This document shows positions 17,913 through 26,928 of a DNA stretch of 64,000 nt, in pieces; the first letter of the stretch is position 1, and each line of letters begins with the position of its first letter. The notes under the pieces were generated by a model, which was given only the letters and a program-made list of their open reading frames with translations, made no database searches and was not told the origin of the DNA. A program made the position numbers and the translations under genes. This DNA is from Cognatundibacterium aquatile (GTDB taxonomy: Bacteria > Pseudomonadota > Gammaproteobacteria > Burkholderiales > Burkholderiaceae_D). The DNA lies in the NCBI RefSeq assembly GCF_014699135.1, contig NZ_JACOFT010000005.1, positions 124,288 through 188,287 of the forward strand, read 5' to 3'.

Positions 17913-18119
17913 AAAGTGCGTCTGATCAAAACAACGTCAGGCAGACGTCGCATGAACACAGCAGTGTTTCTATTCATCGTCTTGTCATATTTACTTTTTA
18001 AACTGCGCACGGTGAATCCGCTGATGCGTCTCGTTCTGCGTCCCGGATTCTTACTAAATTTGTGCGCCGCGCATCGCTGATGCCCGCGTTTTGACGTCAA
18101 TTATTCTGGAATTCTACTC

Positions 18120-20087
18120 ATGTCAGATCAACCTCAATCAGGCCGCCGTAAGGCATTAAAATTCCTCGCTGGTGCACCGTTGCTGCCGCTCGGCGCAATG
18201 TCCACAGCATCGCTGCTGTCTGCCTGTGGTGGCAGCTCGGCGGTCGCTGCGGCTCCGGCTGCTCCGGTGGCGAATTTTGTTTCTGCAGATTTCACTGCAA
18301 TGGCTGCGCCAACGTTGACGAATGCCGCCGCGATGGCAACGACGACAGTGGCTTCCAGCCTGAATGTGACGTTTAGCGACAACTCCACACAAACCTACAA
18401 ACTGGCCTATCAGCCATTCTTCCTGACCGGTGACATGGTACCGAACGGTAACGGCGGCACAGTGTTGGCCGGTGGTTACTACGACATCAATAACAAGCCG
18501 ATTATTGATGCGACCGTTGCGGGCAAAGAACGTCAATATTTCTCAGATTCGCCGGATGGCACTTCCCTGTTATCGTTGCCGAATCCGACAGTGACAGGCA
18601 TCAAAGGCAAAGCAGTATTTGCGGTGGTGCAGTTCGAATACACAACCTGGGCGCAAGATGGCAAAACCGATATGTACGGTAAATTGCCTTCACCTATCGC
18701 TGTACTGACACTGGATCAGGATCAGACAACCGGTAAATTGAGCCTGGTGAAATACCATAACGTCGATACATCCAAAGCCAATGGTTTGTGGATTACCTGC
18801 GGTTCCAGCCTGTCGCCGTGGGACACACATCTGTCTAGCGAAGAGTATGAGCCAGATGCGTTCACGATTTCGTCGAATGCGATGTTCGCGGCATACAGCA
18901 CCAATTTGTTTGGTGACGCAACGAAAGCAAATCCGTACCACTATGGTCATTTGCCAGAAGTGACAGTCAATCCTGATGGCACTGGTTCGATCAAAAAACA
19001 TTATTGCCTGGGTCGTATTTCGCATGAACTGATACAGGTTTTCCCGGATAACCGCACGGCATTGATGGGTGACGATGCAACGAATGGCGGCTTGTTTATT
19101 TTCGTGGCGGACAAAGAAAAAGACCTGTCTTCCGGTTCTTTGTATGTGGCTAAAATTGGTGCGGGTTTCTCACTCGATACTGCAGCTGCCGGTGCGTCAC
19201 TGAGCTGGATTAAACTCGGCTCCGCGACCAGTGCAGAAATCGAAGCACTGGCAAACAAGCTGAAACCAACTGACATCATGGATGTGGCCAATACCGATCC
19301 AAAAGATGCGACTTACACCAAGATTTATATCAGTGGAAAAATCCAGTGGGTACGCGTCAAAGCCGGTATGGAAAAAGCAGCGGCGTTCCTCGAAACCCAT
19401 CGTTATGCGGCGTTGATGGGCGGCAGTATGGCCTTGACGAAGCTTGAAGGCACGACCGTCAATGCAAAAGACAAGATTGCTTATTCTGCTTTGCAAAACA
19501 TGCAAAGTTCCATGGTGCGCGGTAATGCGGCCTGGAACGAAGCATTCGGCGTGACCTTAGAAAAAGCCTTGAACGCAGGCGGTATTCTGGCGCATACGCT
19601 GGCGGGCGGTCAGAAAGATACTTCTGGTGCGGCCATCAACAGTGAATGGGTGCCGACTGTCACCAAGACTTTGCTGATCGGCGAAGATATTGCGGCGGAT
19701 GCTTTGGGCAATACAGCGAATCCGGAAAAAATCGGCGCGCCGGATAATCTGAAATTCTCCGAAAAACTGCGCACCTTGTTTATCGGCGAAGACAGCAGCT
19801 ATCACGTCAACAACTTCCTGTGGGCTTACAACGTCGACACCAAAAAACTGACCCGCGTTGCATCCATGCCTGCCGGTGCCGAGGCAACTGGTTTGTCGGT
19901 GGTGGATAATCTGAATGGCTGGACCTACATCACCAGCAATTTCCAGCACGCTGGCGATTGGGGCAGCATCCACAATATCGTTAAGCCTACGCTCGATCCG
20001 TTGGTGCGGGCGAACTACAAAGATCGTTTCGCTTCTGCGGTTGGCTATCTAACTGCTGATGTCAGCAGTGTCAAACTGGCGAAATAA
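18120..20087 (+). CDS. phoX: PhoX-family alkaline phosphatase (TAT-exported)
   Basis: 655 residues. The N-terminus holds a twin-arginine signal (G-R-R-K-A-L-K-F-L, Arg9-Arg10) and then a C-G-G stretch after the hydrophobic core. The rest matches the PhoX/DUF839 family, calcium-iron phosphatases that hydrolyse phosphomonoesters in the periplasm: acidic-aromatic blocks such as L-S-S-E-E-Y-E-P-D, Y-H-Y-G-H-L-P-E-V, L-G-R-I-S-H-E and F-I-G-E-D-S-S-Y-H-V-N-N-F. It diverges from zur and is followed by a secreted unknown protein and two PhoA-type enzymes. PhoB control is expected, but I found no convincing Pho box. Confidence 0.9.
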   Translation: MSDQPQSGRRKALKFLAGAPLLPLGAMSTASLLSACGGSSAVAAAPAAPVANFVSADFTAMAAPTLTNAAAMATTTVASSLNVTFSDNSTQTYKLAYQPFFLTGDMVPNGNGGTVLAGGYYDINNKPIIDATVAGKERQYFSDSPDGTSLLSLPNPTVTGIKGKAVFAVVQFEYTTWAQDGKTDMYGKLPSPIAVLTLDQDQTTGKLSLVKYHNVDTSKANGLWITCGSSLSPWDTHLSSEEYEPDAFTISSNAMFAAYSTNLFGDATKANPYHYGHLPEVTVNPDGTGSIKKHYCLGRISHELIQVFPDNRTALMGDDATNGGLFIFVADKEKDLSSGSLYVAKIGAGFSLDTAAAGASLSWIKLGSATSAEIEALANKLKPTDIMDVANTDPKDATYTKIYISGKIQWVRVKAGMEKAAAFLETHRYAALMGGSMALTKLEGTTVNAKDKIAYSALQNMQSSMVRGNAAWNEAFGVTLEKALNAGGILAHTLAGGQKDTSGAAINSEWVPTVTKTLLIGEDIAADALGNTANPEKIGAPDNLKFSEKLRTLFIGEDSSYHVNNFLWAYNVDTKKLTRVASMPAGAEATGLSVVDNLNGWTYITSNFQHAGDWGSIHNIVKPTLDPLVRANYKDRFASAVGYLTADVSSVKLAK

Positions 20088-20099
20088 TTTCTGATGAAT

Positions 20100-20130
20100 G
20101 CACTTCCGGCGCAGATCTGACCGGAAGTGC
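20100..20130. other. Perfect ten-base-pair hairpin after phoX
   Basis: GCACTTCCGG and CCGGAAGTGC are exact inverted copies with an 11-base loop. There is no T-run, and a proper terminator follows. It may stabilise the 3' end of the message. Confidence 0.5.
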
Positions 20131-20146
20131 GACGCAGGTTTGAATG

Positions 20147-20175
20147 AAAAAGGGCAGATGATTCTGCCCTTTTTT
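20147..20175 (+). terminator. Terminator after phoX
   Basis: AAAAAGGGCAGA and TCTGCCCTTTTT form a strong stem followed by six T. The repeat element starts eight bases later. Confidence 0.85.
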
Positions 20176-20182
20176 ACGTCTG

Positions 20183-20268
20183 AATATACTGGGGGGGAGT
20201 ATATTTGGATGCCCTTATTCTATAAGGACATCAGCGGTATTGATGGCTCAGTAACGGGGAGTATCTGC
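20183..20268 (+). repeat. Dispersed ~85-bp palindromic repeat, copy 2
   Basis: AATATACT, seven G, AGTATATTT, then CCTTAT-TCT-ATAAGG and GACATCA, ending in GGGGAGTATCTGC. The order and spacing match copy 3 at 24298-24382. It lies between the convergent phoX and 20334 genes. Confidence 0.75.
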
Positions 20269-20333
20269 TTTCTGTGTTTGAGCGCTCATCTAAAAGCGAA
20301 CGCTCATTGCAGCGCGGTTGATCTGCACACAAA

Positions 20334-21086
20334 TCAATCGAGAAAATCCGCATATTCTTTTTGCGCATAGCCTTTTAAATTTTGCCATGGCAGCTTAGTG
20401 CTGAGCGGAGCTTGCAGTTTGACGTCAACGCGGCGGAAGAATGTACCGGCTTTATCACCGCTTTCGATGATCAGCGGAATTTGTTTTTGCTCATCCCACA
20501 ATACTCTCTGGAAATTGCCATTCATTTCGCGTTCACGCCATTGCGCACCGCTGACGGTCGATGCCTTCTTTGATAGCGGCATGGCTTTGACGAGCTTAGG
20601 ATCAAGCAGATAAAACGCGTTTTCCCACGAGCCATCGAAATTCACATTGTCGTATTCGGAAACAGGAATAGCGATAATTTCTTTATCTTTCGTGTTCACG
20701 AATTCGATCTGGGTTTTATTATTTTCCTGGAACACATGGCGCGGAAGCACCACATGATTGAAGTGTTTGTGCTTGGCTTCTTTCGCGTTGCCAGCATTAT
20801 TTTTCTTGTTGGTCTTCTCGTCAGCATGATCGCCGTCTGCGTGGTCATGCATACCGGCTGGCAAAACGCGGGCGATCCAGACGTGTTTGGCGCGGCGTAA
20901 CAGGGTTTCTTCGTAGCGTGCTTCGCGTGTCACGCCTTCTGGCGTTAACACACGACTGTAATTTTGTATCCGGATATCCAGATCCGGCGCTGCTGTCTCA
21001 GGCGTCGCTGGCGCTGCCATCGCAAAATGGCTGACGGTCAGGGGCAGGGTCAGGCTCAGTGCGGCGATAAGGTGCTTGAATTTCAT
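20334..21086 (-). CDS. Secreted hypothetical protein in the phosphatase cluster
   Basis: 250 residues with a clear signal peptide (about 1-24, ending A-M-A-A). The mature part has a His/Asp/Lys-rich insert (H-D-H-A-D-G-D-H-A-D then Lys/Asn-rich, about residues 80-110), a possible metal-binding loop, and mixed alpha/beta sequence with Trp residues (F-D-G-S-W-E-N-A-F-Y, V-L-W-D-E-Q-K). I do not recognise the family. Its place between PhoX and two PhoA enzymes, all exported, suggests a periplasmic part in phosphate-ester use or in metal supply to these phosphatases. That is inference only. Confidence 0.7.
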   Translation of the reverse strand: MKFKHLIAALSLTLPLTVSHFAMAAPATPETAAPDLDIRIQNYSRVLTPEGVTREARYEETLLRRAKHVWIARVLPAGMHDHADGDHADEKTNKKNNAGNAKEAKHKHFNHVVLPRHVFQENNKTQIEFVNTKDKEIIAIPVSEYDNVNFDGSWENAFYLLDPKLVKAMPLSKKASTVSGAQWREREMNGNFQRVLWDEQKQIPLIIESGDKAGTFFRRVDVKLQAPLSTKLPWQNLKGYAQKEYADFLD

Positions 21087-21157
21087 TTTTAAATAAGACT
21101 TTCGTACTCGTGAATATTGCGATATCAGACGATATGCGCTGATAGCTGTAAAGATGA

Positions 21158-21188
21158 AAAAAACCAGAGGGCAACACCCTCTGGTTTT
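21158..21188 (-). terminator. Terminator after the first PhoA-type gene
   Basis: AAAACCAGAGGG and CCCTCTGGTTTT pair around CAACA, with extra T on the minus strand. It lies 24 bases after the stop codon of the phosphatase gene at 21212. Confidence 0.85.
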
Positions 21189-21211
21189 GTATACATTCAG
21201 CGATGGAGGAA

Positions 21212-22618
21212 TCAGAAACCGTAAGCTGATTTCAGCAGTGTGAATACTTTAGTGTTGTCCAGTGTGCCTTTAAACGATTTTGCGCCTGCGCCAGTGGCAA
21301 ACAATTTCACATCACCACCACCATGCGTTTCACTGGCCAGACGAACGCCGGTTTCTTGCAAATAGTTGTCCGCCAATACCGTTGCACTGTCTAAATTAGT
21401 ACGCAGGTTAGGGCGATTAGGACCGTTACCGAACACCAGTGTGGTGTAAGTATTGCCATCGGCATCGAGACTTGGCTTGCCGTCGCGGTAGCCACGGTTA
21501 ATGTCCAGAATCGGATTGCCGCGTTTGCCGTAGCCATTGAATGCCAGCGTGTGGTCATGATCTGCGGTGACTACGATCAGAGTATTGGCCAGCGTCGGAT
21601 CAGTCAGTTTTGCCTTGTCCAATGCTGCCTTCACAGCATCATCAAATGCGATGGTGTCTGTCAGTGCACGTTTCGCGTTGGTGCCGTGCAATGCATGGTC
21701 AATGCGGCCGCCTTCAACCATCAGGAAATAGCCGTTCGAATTTTGCGACAGAATATCCATGGCTTTTGTCGTCATCTCGGCCAGGCTAGGCTGGTTCGCG
21801 CCTTCGCCAACCGATGGTGTCGCAGTGCGGTCGAGTTCATATTCCAGATGACTTTTACTGCTGTACAAACCGATGAATTTTTTATTCGTCGGCGCTGCCA
21901 GCATGTCTGCTTTAGTCGCCGCAACGGTGTAGCCTTTGGCAGCAATTTCAGTCAGCAGATTGCGGCCATCGGCACGGCCGAGCTTACCGATGCTGGTGGT
22001 GGCATCGTAAGGCAGGAAGTGGTTGCGGCCGCCACCCATCAGCACGTCCACACCATCCAGCAAGGCGCTGTTGTAGCCTGCGCCACCTGGCACTGCCTGC
22101 GCAGCAATCGCGTATTGCGCATTGCGGTTACAGATATGCGAGAAAGTTGCGGCTGGTGTCGCATGGGTCAGCTCAGTCGTGGTAATCGAGCCGACTGCTT
22201 TCCCTTTAGATTTTGCCAGTTCCAGTATCGTTGGTACCGAAGTGCCGTTACCTGTCGCGGCGCAATTGTTGATACCAAGATTGCCATTCGCATCTTTGCC
22301 AGGATTCGTCGCAACGGTGTCGGCAGACATGGAGATGACTTCGTTGTTCATCTTCACGCCTGTCATGTAGGCTGCCATCGATGGTGCGCTGTCGGTCGTC
22401 TGCGCATCGTTAGAATAAGTCTTGATGCGTGCCGTGCGTTCCAGCTTGTCCATATTCAGGCTGCCGTCTTCACCGTATTTAAAAATACGGGATGCCGTGA
22501 TAGTCGATGGGCCCATGCCGTCGCCCAAAAAGAAAATAATATTTTTTGCTTCGCCTGCAGCGTTTGCAGCATTGGCAAAAGTCATCGCCAGTGTGGCGGC
22601 TAAAAGTGTGCGTTTCAT
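21212..22618 (-). CDS. Alkaline phosphatase, PhoA type (copy 1)
   Basis: 468 residues, with signal peptide (ending N-A-A-N-A-A). The enzyme releases phosphate from monoesters in the periplasm using two zinc and one magnesium ion. Visible: F-L-G-D-G-M-G (metal Asp), T-D-S-A-P-S-M-A-A-Y with the nucleophile Ser after Asp, E-G-G-R-I-D-H-A-L-H, T-A-D-H-D-H-T, and E-T-H-G-G-G-D with a late metal His. It is a close paralog of the next gene (similar throughout, including the active-site blocks), pointing to a tandem duplication. The gap between the two is only 33 bases. Confidence 0.93.
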   Translation of the reverse strand: MKRTLLAATLAMTFANAANAAGEAKNIIFFLGDGMGPSTITASRIFKYGEDGSLNMDKLERTARIKTYSNDAQTTDSAPSMAAYMTGVKMNNEVISMSADTVATNPGKDANGNLGINNCAATGNGTSVPTILELAKSKGKAVGSITTTELTHATPAATFSHICNRNAQYAIAAQAVPGGAGYNSALLDGVDVLMGGGRNHFLPYDATTSIGKLGRADGRNLLTEIAAKGYTVAATKADMLAAPTNKKFIGLYSSKSHLEYELDRTATPSVGEGANQPSLAEMTTKAMDILSQNSNGYFLMVEGGRIDHALHGTNAKRALTDTIAFDDAVKAALDKAKLTDPTLANTLIVVTADHDHTLAFNGYGKRGNPILDINRGYRDGKPSLDADGNTYTTLVFGNGPNRPNLRTNLDSATVLADNYLQETGVRLASETHGGGDVKLFATGAGAKSFKGTLDNTKVFTLLKSAYGF

Positions 22619-22651
22619 AATCAGTTATCCGTTCTCAACAATGTTGAATAA

Positions 22652-24100
22652 TCACAAGCCAGAGGCCGATTTCACCAGACCGAAGACTTTGGTGTTATCG
22701 ATCGTACCGAGGAAAGTATCGGCGCCTTTACCAATCGCACCGAGGAATACGTCAGTACCGCCATGTGTTTCGCTGCCGGCTGCCACGCGTACCACCGCTT
22801 CCTGATGGTAGGTATTGGCGCTGGTTGTGGTTTCATCGAGACTGATCATGCTGCTACGGCTGCCTTGCGTGCGGTTTTCACCATTACCGAAGCCGATGAT
22901 CGAATACGGTGCACCATCCAGATCTTTTTCGACTGCGCCGGTGACATAGTTTTTCACCACGCCGAGCACACCTGGATTACCGCTGGCTGTTTTACCGGTA
23001 CGTTTTGCGTAGCCGTTCAGTACCAGTGTATGGTCATGGTCAGCAGTAACGACGATGAGTGTGTTTTTCAGATCAGGATCGCTGATTTTCGCTTTAGCAA
23101 TCGCGGCTTTAATTGCGTTGTCGAAAGCCACTGTGTCTTGTAATGCTTTCTTGGCGGTTGTTTCATGCAGAGCGTGGTCAATCCGTCCGCCTTCCACCAT
23201 CAGGAAATAGCCTTTGGAATTTTTCGCTAACACGTCCATCGCTTTGGTGGTCATGTCCGCCAGACTTGGTTCTTTGGCCGGATCACGATCAAGGTCGTAG
23301 CTCATATGGCTGGAAGTGAACAGGCCGAGCAGGCGATCTGTTTTGGTGCCGTCAATCGCATTGAATTCGGTCGCGTTGCTGGCGTAGGCGTAGTTTTTCG
23401 CTTTCATTTCAGCGACTAAATCACGCCCATCGGCGCGTTTGCCACCATTTTTGGATGGCGTGAAAAATTGCAGACCGCCGCCCATTAATACGTCCAGACC
23501 TGTTGTGCCCAGCGCTGTGTTGTAGCCGACACCGCCTGGAACGGCTGCTGCTGCAATATCATTTTCCAGATCGCGATGGCAGATATGTGAGTAGGTTGCG
23601 GCAGGTGTCGCATGTGTAACGCGGGTTGTCGTGACAACGCCAGCGGATAAACCTTTGGCTTTGGCCAGTTCCAGTAATGTGGTGGCGCTGGTGCCATTTT
23701 TAGTGCCGCAATTATTTCCCAGTTTGTTGCCGTTCGCGTCCGCTACCGGATCAACTGCGACGGTGTCGGGTGACATGGAAATCACTTCATTATTCATCTT
23801 GACGCCGGTCATGTAAGCCGACATTGACGGTGCACTGTCCGTGACCTGTGCATCGTTAGAGAAGGTTTTAACGAACGCGGTTTCTGGCAAGGTATCCATG
23901 GTCAATTCGCCATCTTCACCGACAGAGTAAATACGCGCTGCTGTCATGGTCGTCATACCCATGCCGTCACCCAGGAAAAAGATCACGTTTTTCGGTGCTT
24001 CAGCGACTGGTGCCGGATCGTTTGAGCTGGTGCCGCAACCTGTGACCGAGAGAGTAAGTGCGGCGCCGAGAACAGCGACGTAAAGAGGCTTGAATTTCAT
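22652..24100 (-). CDS. Alkaline phosphatase, PhoA type (copy 2, lipoprotein)
   Basis: 482 residues from the ATG at 24100. An upstream in-frame ATG at 24148 would add 16 residues in front of the signal sequence. The N-terminus M-K-F-K-P-L-Y with L-S-V-T-G-C is a lipoprotein signal, so this copy is probably membrane-anchored, unlike copy 1. Active-site blocks are as in copy 1: F-L-G-D-G-M-G, T-D-S-A-P-S, E-G-G-R-I-D-H-A-L-H, T-A-D-H-D-H-T, E-T-H-G-G-T-D. It is likely co-transcribed with copy 1. The dispersed repeat at 24298-24382 lies upstream, near where its promoter should be. Confidence 0.92.
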   Translation of the reverse strand: MKFKPLYVAVLGAALTLSVTGCGTSSNDPAPVAEAPKNVIFFLGDGMGMTTMTAARIYSVGEDGELTMDTLPETAFVKTFSNDAQVTDSAPSMSAYMTGVKMNNEVISMSPDTVAVDPVADANGNKLGNNCGTKNGTSATTLLELAKAKGLSAGVVTTTRVTHATPAATYSHICHRDLENDIAAAAVPGGVGYNTALGTTGLDVLMGGGLQFFTPSKNGGKRADGRDLVAEMKAKNYAYASNATEFNAIDGTKTDRLLGLFTSSHMSYDLDRDPAKEPSLADMTTKAMDVLAKNSKGYFLMVEGGRIDHALHETTAKKALQDTVAFDNAIKAAIAKAKISDPDLKNTLIVVTADHDHTLVLNGYAKRTGKTASGNPGVLGVVKNYVTGAVEKDLDGAPYSIIGFGNGENRTQGSRSSMISLDETTTSANTYHQEAVVRVAAGSETHGGTDVFLGAIGKGADTFLGTIDNTKVFGLVKSASGL

Positions 24101-24297
24101 TTTCGTTCGTCCAGAGGGGGTTAAAAGTATCCCAATGTAACAAGGCATTATTACCTGTCAGTGACCCTGGCTGAGGATGAGGCGGACTGTTGTATTCAGC
24201 GTTGTTTTCCTGATTTTGCTGAAAAGATGAGGAAGCTGTATGCGTGCTGCTGAGCAGTGCAGACGCCAGCAATCAATTTTTTCGATGAAATAAGCGC

Positions 24298-24382
24298 TAA
24301 ATATACTGGGGGGAGTATATTTTGACACCCTTATTTTATAAGGACATCAAGGGTGAAATCATGAAAACGAGGGGGAGTATGC
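24298..24382 (+). repeat. Dispersed ~85-bp palindromic repeat, copy 3
   Basis: AAATATACT, six G, AGTATATTTT, then CACCCTTAT ... AAGGACATCAAGGGTG (nested inverted repeats), ending in GGGGGAGTATGC. The last base touches the xerC stop codon. It lies between xerC and the phosphatase pair, both on the minus strand. Confidence 0.78.
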
Positions 24383-25332
24383 TATTTTTTGGCGCGCGGA
24401 TGCGCCTGATCATAGACTTTTGCCAGATGCTGAAAGTCGAGCGAGGTATACACCTGCGTTGCGGCAATCGAGCTATGTCCCAGCATCTCCTGTACCGCGC
24501 GTAAATCGCCGGACGATTGCAATACATGCGATGCAAAGGAATGACGCAGCATGTGCGGATGGACGTTGGCAGGTATGTCCAGACTTTGTGCATGGGTTTT
24601 GATGCGCAACTGCACCAGACGTGCCGAAATCCGTGTGCCACGCTCGCTCAGAAACAGCGGATGCGGGTCGGCTTTGAGCAGACTCCCGCGGATGGCCAGC
24701 CAGTCGCGCAATGCTTCCAGCGCTGGCGCACCGACCGGCACGATGCGTGGCTTGTTGCCTTTACCGGTGACGTGCACTTCGCCTTGATCCAGATCGATCC
24801 AGCCCGCCGATGCATAGCCAGGCTCTTGTACGGCAGCGACATCCAGGCCGACCAGTTCGGAAACGCGCAAACCACTCGAATACAAGAGTTCAAACATGGC
24901 GCGATTTGCGCGCGGTGTTGCCTCGTCGCCACCGCGATGCGACACCAGACGCACAGCATCGTCGGCGCCAAGTGCTTTGGGCAAAGGCTTACTTTTTTTC
25001 GGGGCGCGTATGCCTTCGACCGGGTTGCTGCTCAGGTCATGCTGCTCCATCAGCCAACGGTAAAAGCCGCGCCAGCTCGACAGTTTGCGTGCGATGCTGC
25101 GGGCGTTCAGACCTTGGGCATGGAGTTGTGAGGTAAAGCGGCGGATTTGTGCAGCGCTCAGTTCGGCGATCGCCTGTGAGCCGGCGCATTGCTGCAATTC
25201 CCGCAGATCGAGTGCATAACTGCTGAGCGTATGCGGTGACAACTGGCGCTGACTGCGTAAGACTTCCAGATACTCATGCAGAAAATTGTCGCCAGCGGCA
25301 GTCGTTTCCGGTAGGTGATCTGGCGTTGCCAT
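24382..25332 (-). CDS. xerC: Tyrosine recombinase XerC
   Basis: 316 residues. With XerD it resolves chromosome dimers at dif. Visible: an N-terminal SAM-like DNA-binding domain (about 15-105), then the catalytic domain with Arg156 (G-L-R-V-S-E-L), Lys191 (T-G-K-G-N-K), His260 and Arg263 (H-M-L-R-H-S-F), His286 (L-G-H-S-S-I) and the nucleophile Tyr295 (Q-V-Y-T). All catalytic residues are present. The neighbours DUF484 and dapF form the dapF-DUF484-xerC order common in proteobacteria, which identifies it as the housekeeping XerC, not a phage or integron integrase. Confidence 0.95.
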   Translation of the reverse strand: MATPDHLPETTAAGDNFLHEYLEVLRSQRQLSPHTLSSYALDLRELQQCAGSQAIAELSAAQIRRFTSQLHAQGLNARSIARKLSSWRGFYRWLMEQHDLSSNPVEGIRAPKKSKPLPKALGADDAVRLVSHRGGDEATPRANRAMFELLYSSGLRVSELVGLDVAAVQEPGYASAGWIDLDQGEVHVTGKGNKPRIVPVGAPALEALRDWLAIRGSLLKADPHPLFLSERGTRISARLVQLRIKTHAQSLDIPANVHPHMLRHSFASHVLQSSGDLRAVQEMLGHSSIAATQVYTSLDFQHLAKVYDQAHPRAKK

Positions 25333-25358
25333 GGCGACTCCGGTCTGGCGTCAGTGAA

Positions 25359-26018
25359 TTAAATATCGATCAGACAGGTCAATGCCGCGCTGCTGGTATC
25401 GGCGATGTTGACCAGAAAATCGGTGGCCATGTTTTTTGTGTAACGCGCCGGATCGGGCGAACCCAGCACCAGCAAACCGAAGGCCGATGATGTTGGCGAC
25501 AGACGCAGCGGCAGCATGGCGATGGATTGTACCGGTGCGCTGGCTTCTATCCAACTGGCTGCTTCGAAATCCTGATTCGGGCCGCAAAACGGCGTTGTCA
25601 GGCCTTTTGCAAACAGAATAGCATCTTCGCTGGCGGGCGCAGCAAACCAGGTGTGAGAAAACTCAGGGGCGACATTCCACAGGCGCAAGGTGGCGTGCGG
25701 CAGCTGGAAAATATCCTGTAAACCCTGCGTCAGAACAAACGGCAGATCGACATCATTGCGCGCCAGCAGCAGGGCGCGCGTCCACGTCTGAAATTTTTTG
25801 CTGATGTCGTGATTTTCTTCCGCGATCCGCATTAATTCGGACAATCTGAGTTCCAGTGCGCGATACTTTTCACGCACGACTTCCATTTGTCGTTCTTGCA
25901 GAGAAATGGTACGACCCATGACCGGGCTCGTCAGTTTGACCGCACTCAGTAATTCTGCGTGCTCTTCAAAAAAATCCGGATTCTGGATCAGGTAGGTTGC
26001 GATGTCAGTTGAATTCAT
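25359..26018 (-). CDS. DUF484 family protein
   Basis: 219 residues. The N-terminus (I-A-T-Y-L-I-Q-N-P-D-F-F-E-E-H) and the following S-L-Q-E-R-Q coiled stretch are typical of DUF484. The rest is GAF-like, ending in a strand-rich G-L-L-V-L-G-S-P-D region. Its biochemical role is not known. It is regularly found between dapF and xerC, as here (8 bases after dapF, 26 before xerC), and is probably in the same operon. Confidence 0.9.
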   Translation of the reverse strand: MNSTDIATYLIQNPDFFEEHAELLSAVKLTSPVMGRTISLQERQMEVVREKYRALELRLSELMRIAEENHDISKKFQTWTRALLLARNDVDLPFVLTQGLQDIFQLPHATLRLWNVAPEFSHTWFAAPASEDAILFAKGLTTPFCGPNQDFEAASWIEASAPVQSIAMLPLRLSPTSSAFGLLVLGSPDPARYTKNMATDFLVNIADTSSAALTCLIDI

Positions 26019-26026
26019 TACATTGA

Positions 26027-26878
26027 TCAGAGATTAATTTCGCCTTCGAAGACCGTGACTGCCGGGCCGCTGAGCATAACAGAGCTACCTTCGCCTTGCC
26101 ACGCGATAGAGAGTTCGCCGCCATGAGTGGTGACGCGAACCGGGCTGTCGAGCAAGCCGCGCCGTATACCTGCAACAACTGCCGCGCAGGCACCGGTACC
26201 GCAGGCCAGCGTCTCACCCGCACCGCGTTCATACACGCGCAAGCGGATATGATGACGATCGTTAATTTGCATAAAACCAGCATTCACGCGCTTGGGAAAA
26301 CGCGGATGATGTTCGATCACAGGGCCATCGGCCGCGACCGGAAAAGTCTCCGCATTGTCAACCACCTGTACCGCGTGGGGATTGCCCATCGAGACCACAG
26401 AAACAGAGACGGTTTTGCCATTCACATCGAGTGGCCACAGCGTATCATCGGCCTGGGAAATCGCAGTCAACCCGGAATTGTCGAAAGGAACTTTTGCCGG
26501 TTCCAGTATCGGCGCACCCATATCAACGGTGATGCTGCCGTCGCTTTCCATGCGTGGGGCAATAATGCCGGACATGGTTTCAACACGGATGGTCGATTTG
26601 TCGGTGAGTTTTTTCTCAATGACGAAGCGCACGAAAGCGCGTGAGCCATTACCGCATTGCTCGACTTCGCCGCCGTCGGCGTTATAAATGCGGTAGCGGA
26701 AATCAACATCCGGCGTGTCGGATTTTTCGACGACCAGAATCTGATCTGCACCGATGCCAAAGCGGCGGTCAGCGATATGCTGCCACTGTTCGCGGGTGAA
26801 TTGTATCTGCTGATTAATCGCATCGATCACGACAAAATCATTGCCGGCGCCATGCATTTTGGTGAATTTGAGTTTCAT
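26027..26878 (-). CDS. dapF: Diaminopimelate epimerase
   Basis: 283 residues. It converts LL- to meso-diaminopimelate for lysine and peptidoglycan synthesis in the cytoplasm. The two catalytic cysteines are visible: Cys75 in E-Q-C-G-N-G-S-R and Cys226 in L-A-C-G-T-G-A-C. The start [15 protein letters not shown] is the family signature. It leads the dapF-DUF484-xerC run. Confidence 0.96.
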   Translation of the reverse strand: MKLKFTKMHGAGNDFVVIDAINQQIQFTREQWQHIADRRFGIGADQILVVEKSDTPDVDFRYRIYNADGGEVEQCGNGSRAFVRFVIEKKLTDKSTIRVETMSGIIAPRMESDGSITVDMGAPILEPAKVPFDNSGLTAISQADDTLWPLDVNGKTVSVSVVSMGNPHAVQVVDNAETFPVAADGPVIEHHPRFPKRVNAGFMQINDRHHIRLRVYERGAGETLACGTGACAAVVAGIRRGLLDSPVRVTTHGGELSIAWQGEGSSVMLSGPAVTVFEGEINL

Positions 26879-26928
26879 GGATGCATTATATCGCGGGATA
26901 AGCGCGATGATGCGCCCGATGCTGTGAT

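Noticed and set aside
17885-18100. Minus-strand 71-codon frame upstream of zur
   Set aside because: Composition is Arg/Lys-rich and random-looking, and it occupies the divergent promoter region holding the Zur box.
17930-18119. Pho box before phoX
   Set aside because: Only fragments such as CTTGTCATATTTAC are seen. I could not find two CTGTCAT-like repeats with correct spacing, so no site is reported.
21551-22603. A 350-codon plus-strand reading frame
   Set aside because: It lies antisense to the PhoA-type gene, has no protein-like composition or ribosome site, and mirrors the codon pattern of the real gene.
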